Of a stretch of DNA of 64,000 bases, positions 26,188 through 36,616 are shown piece after piece. Both the position numbers and the translations under genes were made by a program. Origin of the DNA: Aciditerrimonas ferrireducens (lineage in GTDB: Bacteria; Actinomycetota; Acidimicrobiia; Acidimicrobiales; UBA8190). Location of the stretch: contig NZ_JAKHEX010000006.1 in assembly GCF_023130475.1 (NCBI RefSeq), positions 61,010 to 125,009 of the forward strand, in the 5' to 3' direction. Under the pieces are notes generated by a model. The model searched no databases. It worked only from the letters and a program-made list of their open reading frames with translations, and was not told the DNA's origin. Position 1 is the first letter of the stretch. Each line of letters begins with the position of its first letter.

Positions 26188-26895
26188 GTGCTTGAGCTGG
26201 CCATCCTGGGCCTGCTGGAGGAGCAGGAGCTCCACGGCTACGAGATTCGGCGGCGCCTCCGGGAGGAGCTGGGGTTCCTGGCCAACGTCTCCTTCGGGTC
26301 CCTCTACCCGGCCCTCGCTCGCCTGGAGCGCTCCGGTGCCGTGGTGGCCGCCGGCGAGGCCGCGTCGACGCCCGGGATCCCCATGACCGGCTCGCTGGCC
26401 GGCGAGCGGGCGGCGTTCTGGCCACGGCGGGGACCGGCGCCGCGGAGTCGACGTGGCCGGAAGGTCTACCGGATCACCGAGGAGGGGCGTCGGCAGTTCG
26501 CCGCCCTGTTGGCCGCCGAGCCAGGAGCCGGCGAGGATGCCCGGAGCTTCGGGCTCCGCTTGGCCTTCGCCCGGTACCTGCCGCCTGCCGCCCGCCTCCG
26601 GCTGCTCGAGCGACGACGGAGCCAGCTCCAGGAACGACTGGAGGCGGCCCGCCGCGTGGCCGCGGACCACCAACTGGATCGCTACGCGCGGTCCCTAGCG
26701 GAGCACGCCAAGGAGTCGACCGAGCAGGACATCTCCTGGCTCGACCGGCTGATCGCCGCCGAACGAAGCGGCGGGGACGACGGCGTCCACTGGACGCCGT
26801 CGCCTGCCCCGATGCCCTCGCCTGACCCGTCCCGAGCCGCCTCGGCGGCCCCGTCCAGTGCCGCAGCCGCGGCCGTCACGAAAGGACTGCCATGA
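26188..26895 (+). CDS. PadR-family transcriptional regulator
   Basis: A 235-residue repressor. The winged-helix domain is near the N-terminus ([29 protein letters not shown], then [17 protein letters not shown] and the wing ending [14 protein letters not shown]); a C-terminal helical Vir_AbiEi/PadR-C region ([15 protein letters not shown]) follows. About 30 residues between recognition helix and wing form an insertion. GTG 26188 has GGAGG 6 nt upstream. Its stop overlaps the ino1 start (ATGA). The same pairing occurs in mycobacteria (Rv0047c-ino1), so it probably controls inositol synthesis. Confidence 0.88.
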   Translation: MLELAILGLLEEQELHGYEIRRRLREELGFLANVSFGSLYPALARLERSGAVVAAGEAASTPGIPMTGSLAGERAAFWPRRGPAPRSRRGRKVYRITEEGRRQFAALLAAEPGAGEDARSFGLRLAFARYLPPAARLRLLERRRSQLQERLEAARRVAADHQLDRYARSLAEHAKESTEQDISWLDRLIAAERSGGDDGVHWTPSPAPMPSPDPSRAASAAPSSAAAAAVTKGLP

Positions 26896-27989
26896 GCCCC
26901 ATCCGAGTCGCCATCGCCGGCGTGGGCAACTGCGCCAGCTCCCTGGTCCAAGGGGTCGGCTACTACCGGGACGCCTCCCCGGAGGACACCGTGCCGGGCC
27001 TTATGCACGTGGAGCTCGGCGGCTACCACGTCCGGGACCTGGAGTTCGTCGCCGCCTTCGACGTGGACGCCGCAAAGGTGGGCATCGACCTCGGCAAGGC
27101 CATCTTCGCCGGCCAGAACAACACGGTGCGCTTCGCCCCGGTCGGTCACCTCGACGTGACCGTCCAGCGGGGCCCGACCCTGGACGGTCTGGGCACCTAC
27201 TACCGGGAGGTCGTCGAGGAATCCCCGGCCGAGCCGGTGGACGTCGCCGCGGTCCTGCGGGAGCGGCAGGTGGACGTCCTCGTGAGCTACCTGCCGGTGG
27301 GCTCCGAGCAGGCGCAGCGCTTCTACGCCGAGGCCTGCCTGGAGGCCAAGGTGGCCTTCGTGAACGCCATCCCGGTCTTCATCGCCTCCGACCCCACCTG
27401 GGCCCGGCGCTTCCAGGACGCCGGGGTGCCGATCGTGGGCGACGACATCAAGAGCCAGGTGGGCTCGACGATCCTCCACCGGGTCCTCACCCGGCTCTTC
27501 GAGGACCGCGGCGTCGCCCTGGACCGGACCTACCAGCTGAACTTCGGCGGCAACATGGACTTCCGGAACATGCTCGAGCGGAGCCGCCTGCAGTCCAAGA
27601 AGGTCTCCAAGACCCAGGCGGTGACCAGCCAGATCGAGCACACGGTGCTCGACGCCGACGACGTCCACATCGGTCCCTCGGACCACGTGCCCTGGCTGAG
27701 CGACCGCAAGTGGGCCTACATCCGCATGGAGGGCCGGAACTTCGGGGACGTCCCCCTGGCCGTCGAGCTGAAGCTCGAGGTCTGGGACTCCCCGAACTCC
27801 GCCGGGGTCATCATCGACGCCATCCGCTGCGCCAAGCTCGGCCTGGACCGCGGCCTGGGCGGCCCCCTGGTCGGCCCGTCGGCCTACTTCATGAAGTCGC
27901 CGCCGGTGCAGTACCACGACGACGAGGCCCGGGCCCTGGTGGAGGCGTTCGCCGCTGGCGATCCCGGTCCTCGCTGGCCGGCGGACTGA
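26892..27989 (+). CDS. ino1: myo-inositol-1-phosphate synthase
   Basis: A 365-residue NAD-dependent enzyme converting glucose-6-phosphate to 1L-myo-inositol 1-phosphate, the entry to phosphatidylinositol and mycothiol in Actinobacteria. Motifs: [14 protein letters not shown] (cofactor), [14 protein letters not shown] and [13 protein letters not shown] (catalytic Lys/Asp region), [14 protein letters not shown], and [21 protein letters not shown] near the end. It is translationally coupled to padR. The 3' 101 nt overlap the convergent cca gene. Confidence 0.96.
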   Translation: MSPIRVAIAGVGNCASSLVQGVGYYRDASPEDTVPGLMHVELGGYHVRDLEFVAAFDVDAAKVGIDLGKAIFAGQNNTVRFAPVGHLDVTVQRGPTLDGLGTYYREVVEESPAEPVDVAAVLRERQVDVLVSYLPVGSEQAQRFYAEACLEAKVAFVNAIPVFIASDPTWARRFQDAGVPIVGDDIKSQVGSTILHRVLTRLFEDRGVALDRTYQLNFGGNMDFRNMLERSRLQSKKVSKTQAVTSQIEHTVLDADDVHIGPSDHVPWLSDRKWAYIRMEGRNFGDVPLAVELKLEVWDSPNSAGVIIDAIRCAKLGLDRGLGGPLVGPSAYFMKSPPVQYHDDEARALVEAFAAGDPGPRWPAD

Positions 27990-29409
27990 CCAGCCGGGCG
28001 GCCTCGCCAGCGTCGTCGGCGGCCCGGCGAGCGGCCCACCAGGCGTCCAGGCGGCGGCGAGCCTCCTCTTCGCCGAGGGGCCCCTCGTCGAGTCGCAGGT
28101 CGAGGAGGAACGCCAGGGCCTCGCCGACCAGCGGACCGGGCGGGATGCCCAGGTGGGCCATGACCTGGCGGCCGTCGAGGTCGGGCCGAATGGCGTCGAG
28201 TTCCTCGCGGGCCCGCAGCTCGGCGATGCGCTGCTCGAGCTCGTCCATCCGGCGGGCGAGCGCCCGGGCCTTCGCCGCGTTCCGGGTGGTGCAGTCGCAG
28301 CGGGTCAGCTCGTTCAGGCGCTCGAGCAGGGGACCGGCGTCCCGGACGTAACGGCGGACCGCCCGGTCGGTCCACCCCAGCCGATAGGTGTGGAAGCGCA
28401 GGTGCAGCTCCACCAGCCGGCTCACCACCTCGACGTCCTCCGCCGAGTAGCGCAGCGCCACCAGGCGCTCCCGGGCCATACGGGCCCCGACGACATCGTG
28501 GTGGTGGAAGCTCACCCCGTCGGGACCGTAGGCCCTGGTCCGGGGCTTGCCGATGTCGTGCAGCAGGGCCGCCAGGCGCAGCAACAGATCCGGGCTGGTC
28601 TTGTCGACCACGGCCAGGGTGTGGGCCAGGACGTCCTTGTGCCGGTGGATGGGGTCCTGCTCCAGCGCCAGGGCCGGCAGCTCCGGCAGGAACTGCTCGG
28701 CAAGCCCGGTTCCCACCAAGAAGGCCAGGCCAGGGGAGGGCTTGGGCAGCACCAGCAGCTCGTTCAGCTCGTCCCGGACCCGCTCGACCGAGACGATGGC
28801 CAAACGAGCGGCCATGGCCCGGACCGCCGCCACCAGGGCCGGGTCCGGCTCCAGGCGCAGACCGGCCAGGAAGCGGGCCGCCCGGAGCATCCGCAGGGGG
28901 TCGTCGCCGAAGGACTCCTCGGGGGCCAAGGGCGTCCGCAACCGTCGGGCCGCCAGGTCGGCCAGGCCACCGTAGGGATCGAGCAGCTCCGGCTCCTCGT
29001 CCGGGGCGACCGGCAGGCGGAGGGCCATGGCGTTCACCGTGAAGTCCCGCCTCGAGAGGTCCACGGTGACGTCGTCGCCGAAGACCACCTCGGGCTTCCG
29101 GGACTCGGGGCGGTACGCCTCGGCCCGGTGGGTGGTGACCTCCAGCTGCCGACCCCGCCAACGGGCCCCGATGGTCCCCCAAGCCTTGCCCTGCAACCAG
29201 ACCGCGTCAGCCAGCTCCCGCAGGATCCGCTCCGTGGTCTCGGGTCGGGCGTCCGTGGTGAAGTCGAGGTCCCGCTCCTCGCCGACCCGGTCCAAGAAGA
29301 GGTCCCGGACCGAGCCGCCCACCAGGTACAGCCGGTGGCCGGCCGCGCCGAAGCGCTCGGCCAGGGGGGCGGTGAACTCCACCAGACGTGCCACCCGATC
29401 GGGGACCAC
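27889..29409 (-). CDS. cca: CCA tRNA nucleotidyltransferase / poly(A) polymerase family
   Basis: A 506-residue protein. The class II nucleotidyltransferase head has [11 protein letters not shown] and RDLDFTTDA (catalytic Asp pair), then DFTVNAMAL, the RNA-binding domain ([12 protein letters not shown]) and an HD domain ([18 protein letters not shown]), as in the actinobacterial Rv3907c type. It adds or repairs CCA on tRNA, which matters here because the window's tRNA-Ile gene does not encode CCA. The last ~60 residues overlapping ino1 are low-complexity. A TACCCT lies 8 nt before the GTG start. Confidence 0.93.
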   Translation of the reverse strand: MVPDRVARLVEFTAPLAERFGAAGHRLYLVGGSVRDLFLDRVGEERDLDFTTDARPETTERILRELADAVWLQGKAWGTIGARWRGRQLEVTTHRAEAYRPESRKPEVVFGDDVTVDLSRRDFTVNAMALRLPVAPDEEPELLDPYGGLADLAARRLRTPLAPEESFGDDPLRMLRAARFLAGLRLEPDPALVAAVRAMAARLAIVSVERVRDELNELLVLPKPSPGLAFLVGTGLAEQFLPELPALALEQDPIHRHKDVLAHTLAVVDKTSPDLLLRLAALLHDIGKPRTRAYGPDGVSFHHHDVVGARMARERLVALRYSAEDVEVVSRLVELHLRFHTYRLGWTDRAVRRYVRDAGPLLERLNELTRCDCTTRNAAKARALARRMDELEQRIAELRAREELDAIRPDLDGRQVMAHLGIPPGPLVGEALAFLLDLRLDEGPLGEEEARRRLDAWWAARRAADDAGEAARLVSPPASEDRDRQRRTPPPGPGPRRRGTAPAATS

Positions 29410-29417
29410 GACGCCCG

Positions 29418-29423
29418 AGGGTA
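29418..29423 (-). promoter_or_regulatory. -10 element (TACCCT) for cca
   Basis: TACCCT on the minus strand, 8 nt before the cca GTG at 29409; it faces the divergent TAGCCT at 29447-29452. Confidence 0.45.
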
Positions 29424-29446
29424 GCGCCCCGCCGGACCCCGCCCGC

Positions 29447-29452
29447 TAGCCT
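29447..29452 (+). promoter_or_regulatory. -10 element (TAGCCT), leaderless TIGR03085-gene promoter
   Basis: TAGCCT ends 6 nt before the GTG at 29459; no Shine-Dalgarno is present. Confidence 0.55.
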
Positions 29453-29458
29453 CCGGCC

Positions 29459-30109
29459 GTGTCCCGAAGCGCCACGTCACCGCCCAGCCGCACCGAACGG
29501 CGGGCCCTGGCCCGCCTGCTCGCCGAGCGAGGGCCCGACGCCCCGACCCTCTGCGAGGGCTGGCTGACCCGGGACCTGGCGGTCCACCTGGTCGTCCGGG
29601 AACGCCGGCCCCTCGCCGCCCCGGGCATCCTGCTCGGCGGCCCGGCTCGGCGACTCCTCGAGCGGGCCACGACGGAGGTCCGGCAGCTTCCCTACGACGA
29701 CCTCGTGGCCCTCGTCGAGAGCGGCCCGCCCGCCTGGCTGGCGCCCCTGGACCCGCAGGTGAACCTGGCCGAGTTCTTCGTCCATCACGAGGACGTCCGC
29801 CGGGCCGGGCCCGAGGCCCTCCCCCCTCGGCCGGCCGAGGAGACCCGAGCGCTCGACGAGGCCCTCTGGGGGCTGCTCGGCGTCGCCGGTCGCCTCTTGG
29901 TCCGCCGGGCCGGCGGCCTCGGCATCGCCCTCCGCCGCCCCGACGGCCAGCAGCGAGTCCTCCGCCCCGGGACCCCGACCGTGGTGCTCCAGGGACGGCC
30001 CAGCGAGCTGACCCTCTACCTCTACGGTCGGCAAGCCATCGCCCAGGTCGAGCCGACCGGGGAGCCCGAGGCCCTGGCCCGCCTCGCCCAGGTCTCCTTC
30101 GGGCTCTAG
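29459..30109 (+). CDS. TIGR03085 family (DinB/mycothiol-dependent maleylpyruvate isomerase-like) protein
   Basis: A 216-residue protein with an actinobacterial DinB-like four-helix bundle: LCEGWLTRDLAVHLVVRERRP near the N-terminus provides the first metal-site His, and NLAEFFVHHEDVRRA the second His cluster. Family members are metal-binding proteins thought to use mycothiol or a similar thiol; the function is unknown. The location between cca and the DUF6049/murJ genes is conserved in Actinobacteria. Confidence 0.85.
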   Translation: MSRSATSPPSRTERRALARLLAERGPDAPTLCEGWLTRDLAVHLVVRERRPLAAPGILLGGPARRLLERATTEVRQLPYDDLVALVESGPPAWLAPLDPQVNLAEFFVHHEDVRRAGPEALPPRPAEETRALDEALWGLLGVAGRLLVRRAGGLGIALRRPDGQQRVLRPGTPTVVLQGRPSELTLYLYGRQAIAQVEPTGEPEALARLAQVSFGL

Positions 30110-30148
30110 CCCGCCTCCGCTCGATCGGGCCGCAGGCCAGCCGTTCAG

Positions 30149-30154
30149 TAGGCT
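30149..30154 (+). promoter_or_regulatory. -10 element (TAGGCT) upstream of the DUF6049 gene
   Basis: TAGGCT ends 10 nt before the GTG at 30165. The spacing is slightly longer than for the clearest leaderless cases. Confidence 0.4.
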
Positions 30155-30164
30155 CCTGGCCGAC

Positions 30165-32450
30165 GTGGCACGGATCCGGGGCGGGACCCCGGCTCGTCGC
30201 GACGGCCTCCTCGCCCGCATCGCCCGCTACTGCCGTCGGTGGCCGGCTGATCGCTCTCGGGCCCGGCCGATCGCCACCAGCACCGCCAGGTTCACCGCGC
30301 TCCTCGCCGGCCTGGCGGTGGGCTGGGCTGCGCTCGTCCCTCCGGGTCCCCCGGGCGAGCAGGGCGCGCTGGGCCTGCGCACGACCGTCTCCGCTGCCGC
30401 TCGGAGCCTCCCGGTCACCCTCCGGGCGGCGAGGTCGGCCCATCGGCCGAGCACCTCGTCGTCCCCTTCGCTCCTCTTGGTCTCAGCCCCCTGGGTCACC
30501 GAGCCCGGTCAGGCCGACGAGCTGCAGGTGGCGGTCCAGGCGCCCAGCAGCGACGCCAGCCTGCGGGTCCTGGTCTACGGCCGCTTCCACACCCGCTCGG
30601 GCTTGGCAGCTGCCCTTGCGGGCACCATCGGCCAGCCCCTCCTCTGGGCCTCCACGCCCCTGTCCCTCTCCCAGTTGCCGAGCGCCGGCCTGGGCCGATT
30701 GGCGATCCGCCTCGTGCTGGCCACTCCCAGCCACCCCGACCCCAGCGTGCCGCCCGGCAGCCTCGGTCCGGTCCCCCTGGACTGCCCGGGGGGTCCGGGG
30801 TCTTGCGGCGGGGTCTACCCGGTGGTGGTCCAGCTGACGAGCGGTCGGCGGACCAGTTCGCTGGTGACCACCCTCGTGTACACCTATCCCCGCACGAGCC
30901 CCGCCGCCGTGCTCAGCCCCTTGCGGGTCGCCCTCGTCGTCCCTCTCGCCGCCCCGCTGGTCCGTGCCCTGCCCTCCCCGGCCACCCAGGCCACCCTGGC
31001 TGCCCTGGCTCGGGCCAGTGCCCAAAGTCGCCTGCCCCTCACCTTGGCCCCCGAACCCGCCCTCCTCACGGACCTCGCCGCCTGGTCCTCCGCCGACCGG
31101 CGGGCCCTCGACGGGGCCCTGCGCGCCCCGGACCGGCAGGTGGTGGCCGAACCCCTCGCCCCCCTCGACCTCCCGGCGCTCGTCCGAGCCGGCCTCCAAC
31201 CCCTTGCGGAAACCGCCCTCGCCCAGAGCTGCTCGGCGCTGGCCGGCTTGCCGCTCGTGCCCCTGACGGCGTTCCTCCAGGGCCCCCAGGACCCCGAGAC
31301 GATCGCCGCCGTCAGGCAAGCCTGCGGCGGGATCCGGAACTTCGTCCTCCCAGCCAGCGACCTCGCCGGCCGACCCTGCACCCTCGGCTGCGCCGCACCC
31401 GTCGCCCTCCAGGGCCTGCGAGGCGGACCGCTGCTCGCCGCCCAGGTGGACCCGCAGGCCTCGACCGAGCTGACCGCCTTCCCCCACGACCCGGTCCTCG
31501 CCGCCCACTGGGTGGTGGCCGACCTGACCTTGGCGGCCTACGAGGAGCCCTCTGCCCGCCAGCCCCGGGGCCTCGTCGTGGCCCCGGACCCGGGCACCCT
31601 CTCGGCCAGCGAGCTCAGCGGCCTCCTGACCGGCCTCTCGCTCGACCCGGCCCTCGACCCGGTGACCCTCTCGACCTACTTCTCCCAGGTGCCCGCAGGG
31701 GCGGACGGCCAGCCCGCCGAGCGTCCGCTGGCCACGCCTCCAGGCGGCCGCGTCCTGGCCGTGGGCGACGCCCTGCGGGGCGCGGCCAGGCAACTGACCG
31801 GGTTGGCTGACGCCCTCGCCGGCAGCACTGCCGGTCGTCTCCTCGCCGGCCGGCTCGAGACCCAGCTGGTGCTCGCCGCATCGTCAGATCTCACGGCTCC
31901 GGCTCGCCACCAAGCCCTCGAGGCGCTCTCGGCCGCGCTCGGGGACGAGGTCGACCGCATCCACGTCCCCGACACCACGATTCGCCTGACCTCCTCGCAG
32001 GCTCTGCGGGTCCCTATCACCCTCACCAACCAGACCGGCATGCCGCTCGCCGGCACCCTGCGGATCCAAAGCGACCAGCTTCTCTTCACGCCGCTCGACG
32101 GCTGCCGAGGCACGGACCCGGTCCCCGGCGGCTTCACCGGGGTCGCCTGCCCCGTGACCCTCAGCCGGGCCGCCGACGCGGTCTACGTCTCGGTCCGGGC
32201 CCGGTCCGCCGGGGCCTTCCGGGTCCGGGCCACGCTCCTGGCCCCCAACGGCGCAGCCCTGGTCAGCGGTCGACTCGAAGTCCAGTCCCTGTCGGCCACC
32301 TGGGAGGCGCTCGTCCTCTCCGGCGCTGCCCTCCTGGTGTTGCTGGCCTGGTGGGCCAGGACCCTCCTGCGGCCCCGGGGCCGCCACGCCCGACGCCGGA
32401 CGCCGCAATCGTCCCTGAGCGCCCGGGGCCTTGAGAGGACGGGCGCGTGA
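30165..32450 (+). CDS. DUF6049 family secreted/membrane-anchored protein (Rv3909-type)
   Basis: A 761-residue protein. A basic N-terminus precedes a hydrophobic segment (TALLAGLAVGWAALV) that serves as signal or anchor; a large extracytoplasmic region follows, and a C-terminal helix (WEALVLSGAALLVLLAWWA) ends in a basic tail facing the cytoplasm. The late domain (RLTSSQALRVPITLTNQTG) resembles an immunoglobulin-like fold. It overlaps murJ (ATGA-type, 4 nt). The mycobacterial counterpart Rv3909 is likewise directly upstream of mviN, so a role with the MurJ flippase in cell-wall assembly is likely but unproven. Confidence 0.85.
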   Translation: MARIRGGTPARRDGLLARIARYCRRWPADRSRARPIATSTARFTALLAGLAVGWAALVPPGPPGEQGALGLRTTVSAAARSLPVTLRAARSAHRPSTSSSPSLLLVSAPWVTEPGQADELQVAVQAPSSDASLRVLVYGRFHTRSGLAAALAGTIGQPLLWASTPLSLSQLPSAGLGRLAIRLVLATPSHPDPSVPPGSLGPVPLDCPGGPGSCGGVYPVVVQLTSGRRTSSLVTTLVYTYPRTSPAAVLSPLRVALVVPLAAPLVRALPSPATQATLAALARASAQSRLPLTLAPEPALLTDLAAWSSADRRALDGALRAPDRQVVAEPLAPLDLPALVRAGLQPLAETALAQSCSALAGLPLVPLTAFLQGPQDPETIAAVRQACGGIRNFVLPASDLAGRPCTLGCAAPVALQGLRGGPLLAAQVDPQASTELTAFPHDPVLAAHWVVADLTLAAYEEPSARQPRGLVVAPDPGTLSASELSGLLTGLSLDPALDPVTLSTYFSQVPAGADGQPAERPLATPPGGRVLAVGDALRGAARQLTGLADALAGSTAGRLLAGRLETQLVLAASSDLTAPARHQALEALSAALGDEVDRIHVPDTTIRLTSSQALRVPITLTNQTGMPLAGTLRIQSDQLLFTPLDGCRGTDPVPGGFTGVACPVTLSRAADAVYVSVRARSAGAFRVRATLLAPNGAALVSGRLEVQSLSATWEALVLSGAALLVLLAWWARTLLRPRGRHARRRTPQSSLSARGLERTGA

Positions 32451-34237
32451 ACGACCTGCCCCCGCCGTCCGACCCGGGGCACCAGCAGGGCTCCGAGCGC
32501 CCGGCCCCGGGCCGAACCGGTCCGTCCCGGCCCAGCCTGGCCCGGGCCACCGGCCTCATGGCCTCGGGCACCCTGCTCTCCCGGCTGACCGGTCTGCTCC
32601 GGACCCTGGCCACCGTCTACGCCCTCGGGTTCGGAGCGGTCTCGGGTGACTACAACCTGGCCAACACCGTCCCGAACATGGTCACCGACCTGGTCCTCGG
32701 GGGGGTCCTCTCGGCGACGTTCGTGCCGGTCTTCGTCGAGCGACTGACCAGCCGCTTGGAGGACGAGGCCTGGGAGGCCATCTCGGCGGTGGTCAGCGTG
32801 GCCGTCCTGGCCATCGCCGTGGCCTCCGTGGCGTTCCTGGCGGCCAGCCCCCTCATCGTCAGCGCCCTCACCGCCCTCCAGCACGGGACGGCCACGACCG
32901 CGGACCGTCGGCTGTCGGTCGACCTCCTGGTCCTCTTCGTCCCCCAACTGGCCTGCTACGGCCTCATCGCCGTGGCCACCGCCGTCTTGAACGCCCGGCG
33001 GCACTTCGCCGCCCCGGCCTTCGTGCCTGTGGTCAACAACGTCGTGCTCATCGGTGTCCTCGTCGCCTTCCGCCAGATCGTCGGGCCTGCCCTGGTCGAC
33101 CGGGCCGACGCCGCCCAGCTGCTCTTGCACCACCAGGGCTGGATCCTGCTCCTCGGCGTCGGCACCACCGCCGGCGTGGCCCTCCAGGCCGCCGCCCTCA
33201 CCCCGGCCCTCTGGCGAGCCCGGCTGCGGCTGCGCTGGCGACCGGCCTTGCGCCACGAGGCGGTGGCGACCGTCGTGCGCCTCTCGGGCTGGACCTTCGG
33301 GCTGGTCGTGGCCAACCAACTGGCCCTGGCGGTCGTCTTGGCCCTCTCGGAGGCGATCGGTCCCCAGGCGGTCTCCGCGTACACCTACGGCTGGCAGTTC
33401 TTCCAGCTCCCCTACGGGGTGGTGGCCGTGTCCATCATGACGGCCACGGCTCCCGAACTGGCCGAGCACTGGACGCTCGGGGATCTCTCGTCCTTCCGGC
33501 GTCGGCTGGCCAACGGCCTGCAGGCGACCCTGGCCGTCATCCTCCCTGCCGCGGCCGCCCTGGCCGTGCTGGCGAGGACAGGGGTCGCGGTCCTCGCCCA
33601 CCTGACCCACCAGAGCGGCTCCAGCGACACCGCCCAGGCCTTGGCGGTCCTGGCCCTCGGGCTGCCGGGGTTCTGCACCTTCCAGTTCGCCGTCCGGGCC
33701 CTCCAGTCCATGCAGGACCTCCGATCGGCCTTCTGGCTCTACGCCCTGGAGAACACCCTGAACATCGTCCTGGCCCTGGCCCTCTACCGCCCCCTCGGGG
33801 TCCAAGGCATCGCCGCCTCCATCGCCGCCGCCTACACCGTGGCTGCGTTCGCCTCCCTCGCCCGGGTCCGCCAACTGGCCCGTGGGCTGGGCGGACGGGT
33901 CCTGGTCGGGTCAACCGCCCAGGCCGTCGGCGTGGCCCTGGCGGTCGCCCTCGGCGCCGCCGTCGGCGTGGACCTCTTCGGGGGGAACAGCGGGCCGATC
34001 CTCCTGGCCCGGCTCCTCCTTGGTCTGGCCCTCGGCAGCGTCGCTGCCCTGGCCGGCCTGGGTCTCACCCGGCTCGGACGGCGATCCGGCACCGCGTCGC
34101 GTCGCCCAACGCGACCAGACGGCCAACCCCGTCGACGGGGAACGGCCACGCCAGCCCCCGAGGTCCTGGCTCGGGTCCGCCTCCCCTCGGCGGTTCCCCC
34201 CTCGCCCCGGCCGCGCCGACCCCGTCGACCGACCTGA
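32447..34237 (+). CDS. murJ: Lipid II flippase MurJ (MviN)
   Basis: A 596-residue MOP-superfamily flippase with about 14 hydrophobic helices; signature ASGTLLSRLTGLLRTLATVYALG at the start of helix 1, NTVPNMVTDLVLGGVLSATFVPVF, and the central FQLPYGVVAVSIMTA. It translocates lipid II across the membrane for peptidoglycan synthesis. The ~70-residue Arg/Pro-rich C-terminal tail is hydrophilic and lacks the kinase-like domain of mycobacterial MviN. Overlaps the DUF6049 gene; the next genes are DegV and thioredoxin genes, while sigM, present here in mycobacteria, is absent. Confidence 0.94.
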   Translation: MNDLPPPSDPGHQQGSERPAPGRTGPSRPSLARATGLMASGTLLSRLTGLLRTLATVYALGFGAVSGDYNLANTVPNMVTDLVLGGVLSATFVPVFVERLTSRLEDEAWEAISAVVSVAVLAIAVASVAFLAASPLIVSALTALQHGTATTADRRLSVDLLVLFVPQLACYGLIAVATAVLNARRHFAAPAFVPVVNNVVLIGVLVAFRQIVGPALVDRADAAQLLLHHQGWILLLGVGTTAGVALQAAALTPALWRARLRLRWRPALRHEAVATVVRLSGWTFGLVVANQLALAVVLALSEAIGPQAVSAYTYGWQFFQLPYGVVAVSIMTATAPELAEHWTLGDLSSFRRRLANGLQATLAVILPAAAALAVLARTGVAVLAHLTHQSGSSDTAQALAVLALGLPGFCTFQFAVRALQSMQDLRSAFWLYALENTLNIVLALALYRPLGVQGIAASIAAAYTVAAFASLARVRQLARGLGGRVLVGSTAQAVGVALAVALGAAVGVDLFGGNSGPILLARLLLGLALGSVAALAGLGLTRLGRRSGTASRRPTRPDGQPRRRGTATPAPEVLARVRLPSAVPPSPRPRRPRRPT

Positions 34238-34322
34238 GGACCGGCAAACCGGAGCTCCGGCAGCGCCCAGCCGCCGCATGGCAGACTGCGGGGCCCGAGC
34301 CGCGCCGAGGAAGGGAGGGGCA

Positions 34323-35171
34323 GTGGCCGGCGTCTGCGTAGTGACCGACAGTGCCTGTGACCTCCAGCCCGAGACGGCTGCGGCGCACGGCATCCGGGTG
34401 GTGCCCCTCACCATCCGGTTCGGCGACGAGGAGCTCGTCGACCAGCGAGAGCTCTCGACCAGCGCCTTCTGGCAGCGCCTCCTCGCCGGACCGCACCTGC
34501 CCAGTACGGCGGCCCCCTCGCCGGGGGCCTTCCGAGAGGCCTTCGAGGCCGCCGGGCAAGACGGTGCCGAAGGAGTGCTCTGCCTGACCCTCTCCGGGGG
34601 GGTCTCGGCCACCTACCAGTCGGCCTGCGCCGCCGCGCAGGACCTGGCCGGCGAACTGCCGATCGAGGTGGTCGACACCCGCACCTTGACCCTCGGCCTC
34701 GGTCTGTTGGTCCTCGGTGCTGCCGAGCAGGCGGCAGCCGGGGCCAGCCTGCCCGACCTGGTCCAGGCGGTCCGGTCCCGCATGGCCCGGACCGCGGTCC
34801 TCGGGGTGGTCGGCACCCTCGACCACCTCCGCCGAGGCGGTCGGATCGGGGGAGCCGCGCATCTCGTGGGCTCGGTCCTCGCCATCAAGCCCATCATCGA
34901 GGTCCGCGACGGTGTCGTCGAGGTCGAGTCCAAGCAGCGCACCCGCTCCCGGGCCCTCGCCTACCTGGTCGAGAAGGTCGCCAGCCTGGGCCCCTTCGAG
35001 CGCATCGGGGTGGTGGAGGGCGCTGTCGAAGACGCCGAGGCGTTCCTCGAGCGCCTCCGGGCCGCGGTGCCCGAGCCCGAGCCGCTCGTGGCCCCGCTCG
35101 GCCCGGTCGTCGGCGCCCACGCCGGACCGGGGACCATCGGCGTCTGCGTCGTTCGGCGGACCGGCGGGTAG
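34323..35171 (+). CDS. DegV family fatty-acid-binding protein
   Basis: A 282-residue DegV protein. The first domain begins [11 protein letters not shown] and contains TSAPSP-like TAAPSPGAF and [12 protein letters not shown]; the second shows [13 protein letters not shown] and LAIKPIIEV. DegV/FakB proteins bind a fatty acid and present it to the kinase FakA (in families where FakA exists). GTG 34323 has a good Shine-Dalgarno (GGGAGGGG). Its TAG stop forms the first three bases of the -10-like TAGCCT of the next gene. Confidence 0.9.
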   Translation: MAGVCVVTDSACDLQPETAAAHGIRVVPLTIRFGDEELVDQRELSTSAFWQRLLAGPHLPSTAAPSPGAFREAFEAAGQDGAEGVLCLTLSGGVSATYQSACAAAQDLAGELPIEVVDTRTLTLGLGLLVLGAAEQAAAGASLPDLVQAVRSRMARTAVLGVVGTLDHLRRGGRIGGAAHLVGSVLAIKPIIEVRDGVVEVESKQRTRSRALAYLVEKVASLGPFERIGVVEGAVEDAEAFLERLRAAVPEPEPLVAPLGPVVGAHAGPGTIGVCVVRRTGG

Positions 35172-35174
35172 CCT
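35169..35174 (+). promoter_or_regulatory. -10 element (TAGCCT) overlapping the degV stop codon
   Basis: TAGCCT ends 6 nt before the ATG at 35181; its TAG is also the stop codon of the DegV gene. Confidence 0.5.
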
Positions 35175-35180
35175 GCGGGC

Positions 35181-35525
35181 ATGTCCGGCATCCAACCAAC
35201 GGCCGCTCCCCCGGGGATGGACCGCGACGGCCCGGACCTGGCCGTGAGAGTGGCCGACGCCGTCGAAGGCGTCGCCGACCTCGTCCACGATCGGGTCGTT
35301 CGGCCCCTCCTCCTGCTGAGCCGAGCCCTGGTCCTGGCCCTGGTGGCCCTGGCCCTGGGCACCGTGGCGGCCGTGGCCGCCGGGATCGGCCTGGTTCGCC
35401 TGCTCGACGTCGACGCCTTCGGCAATCGGGTCTGGGCTTCCGACGCCCTCCTCGGGGCCCTCCTCTGCCTGCTCGGTGGCCTAGCCTGGCGGCAACGTCG
35501 CCCCGCCGAGGAGCGTCAGCGATGA
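35181..35525 (+). CDS. Small membrane protein of unknown function
   Basis: A 114-residue protein with a ~40-residue acidic N-terminus, two hydrophobic segments ([21 protein letters not shown] and the Leu/Gly-rich [15 protein letters not shown]) and a short basic tail. I do not recognise the family. It overlaps trxB by 4 nt (ATGA), so it is coupled to thioredoxin reductase synthesis. A leaderless promoter motif precedes it. Confidence 0.75.
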   Translation: MSGIQPTAAPPGMDRDGPDLAVRVADAVEGVADLVHDRVVRPLLLLSRALVLALVALALGTVAAVAAGIGLVRLLDVDAFGNRVWASDALLGALLCLLGGLAWRQRRPAEERQR

Positions 35526-36481
35526 CCGCCGAGCAGCGCGATGTCGTGATCGTGGGCTCGGGCCCCGCCGGCTTGACCGCCGCCGTCTACACCGCCCGGG
35601 CCAACCTTCGACCCCTCGTCGTCGAGGGCGAGCCGTCCTCCACGAGCGACCAGCCCGGCGGCCAGCTCATGCTGACCACCGAAGTGGAGAACTTCCCGGG
35701 CTTCCCCGAGGGGATCCTCGGGCCGGAGCTCATGCAGCGTTTCCGGGCCCAGGCCGAGCGGTTCGGGGCCGAGTTCGTGACGGCCAAGGTGACCCGGGTT
35801 GACCTCGGTCGACGCCCTTTCGCCCTGTGGACCTCCGTCGGCGGTGAGGAACCGGCGGTGGTGAGCCGGGCCCTCATCGTGGCAACGGGTGCCCAGGCCC
35901 TGACGCTCGGGGTGCCCGGCGAGGACCGCCTGCTCGGCCACGGGGTCTCGACCTGCGCCACCTGCGACGGCTTCTTCTTCCGGGACCAGGACATCGCCGT
36001 GGTCGGGGGCGGGGACTCGGCCATGGAGGAGGCCCTGTTCCTCACCCGCTTCGCCCGCTCCGTCACCGTCGTCCACCGTCGCGGCGAGCTGCGGGCCTCG
36101 AAGATCATGCAGGAGCGGGCCTTCGCCAACCCCAAGATCCGCTTCCGCTGGCACGCCGTGGTCGAGGAGGTCCTCGGCGAGCAGACCGTCGAGGGCCTGC
36201 GCCTCCGGGACGTTCGGGACGGCAGCGAGGAAGTCCTCGGGGTCACCGGGTGCTTCGTGGCCATCGGTCACCGACCCAGCACCGGCGTCTTCGCCGGCCA
36301 GCTGGCGATGGACGACGAGGGCTACCTCCGAACGACCGACGGTTCTCGGACGAACGTCGAAGGGGTCTTCGCCTGCGGCGACGTCCAGGACCGGGTCTAC
36401 CGCCAGGCGGTGACCGCTGCCGGGTCGGGCTGCATGGCCGCCATCGACGCCGAGCGCTGGCTCGAAGCCCAGGGACGGTGA
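35522..36481 (+). CDS. trxB: Thioredoxin reductase
   Basis: A 319-residue flavoprotein reducing thioredoxin with NADPH. FAD-binding [16 protein letters not shown] at the N-terminus, redox-active CATCDG near residue 144, NADPH-binding [11 protein letters not shown], and the C-terminal FAD contact [11 protein letters not shown] 135-nt non-coding gap follows before trxA, which has its own Shine-Dalgarno. The trxB-trxA pair near the origin is conserved in Actinobacteria. Confidence 0.97.
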   Translation: MTAEQRDVVIVGSGPAGLTAAVYTARANLRPLVVEGEPSSTSDQPGGQLMLTTEVENFPGFPEGILGPELMQRFRAQAERFGAEFVTAKVTRVDLGRRPFALWTSVGGEEPAVVSRALIVATGAQALTLGVPGEDRLLGHGVSTCATCDGFFFRDQDIAVVGGGDSAMEEALFLTRFARSVTVVHRRGELRASKIMQERAFANPKIRFRWHAVVEEVLGEQTVEGLRLRDVRDGSEEVLGVTGCFVAIGHRPSTGVFAGQLAMDDEGYLRTTDGSRTNVEGVFACGDVQDRVYRQAVTAAGSGCMAAIDAERWLEAQGR

Positions 36482-36616
36482 GCGCTCGGCCCACCCGTGC
36501 CGCCGTGGTCCTCCCGGGCCACCGGCCAGTGGGCCGGAACATCGTGGCGGCCCGACGTGTTGTACTCCCCGTCCGCCGGCCCGTCCCTGCGGGCCTGCCA
36601 AGAACCAGGAGCAGTG

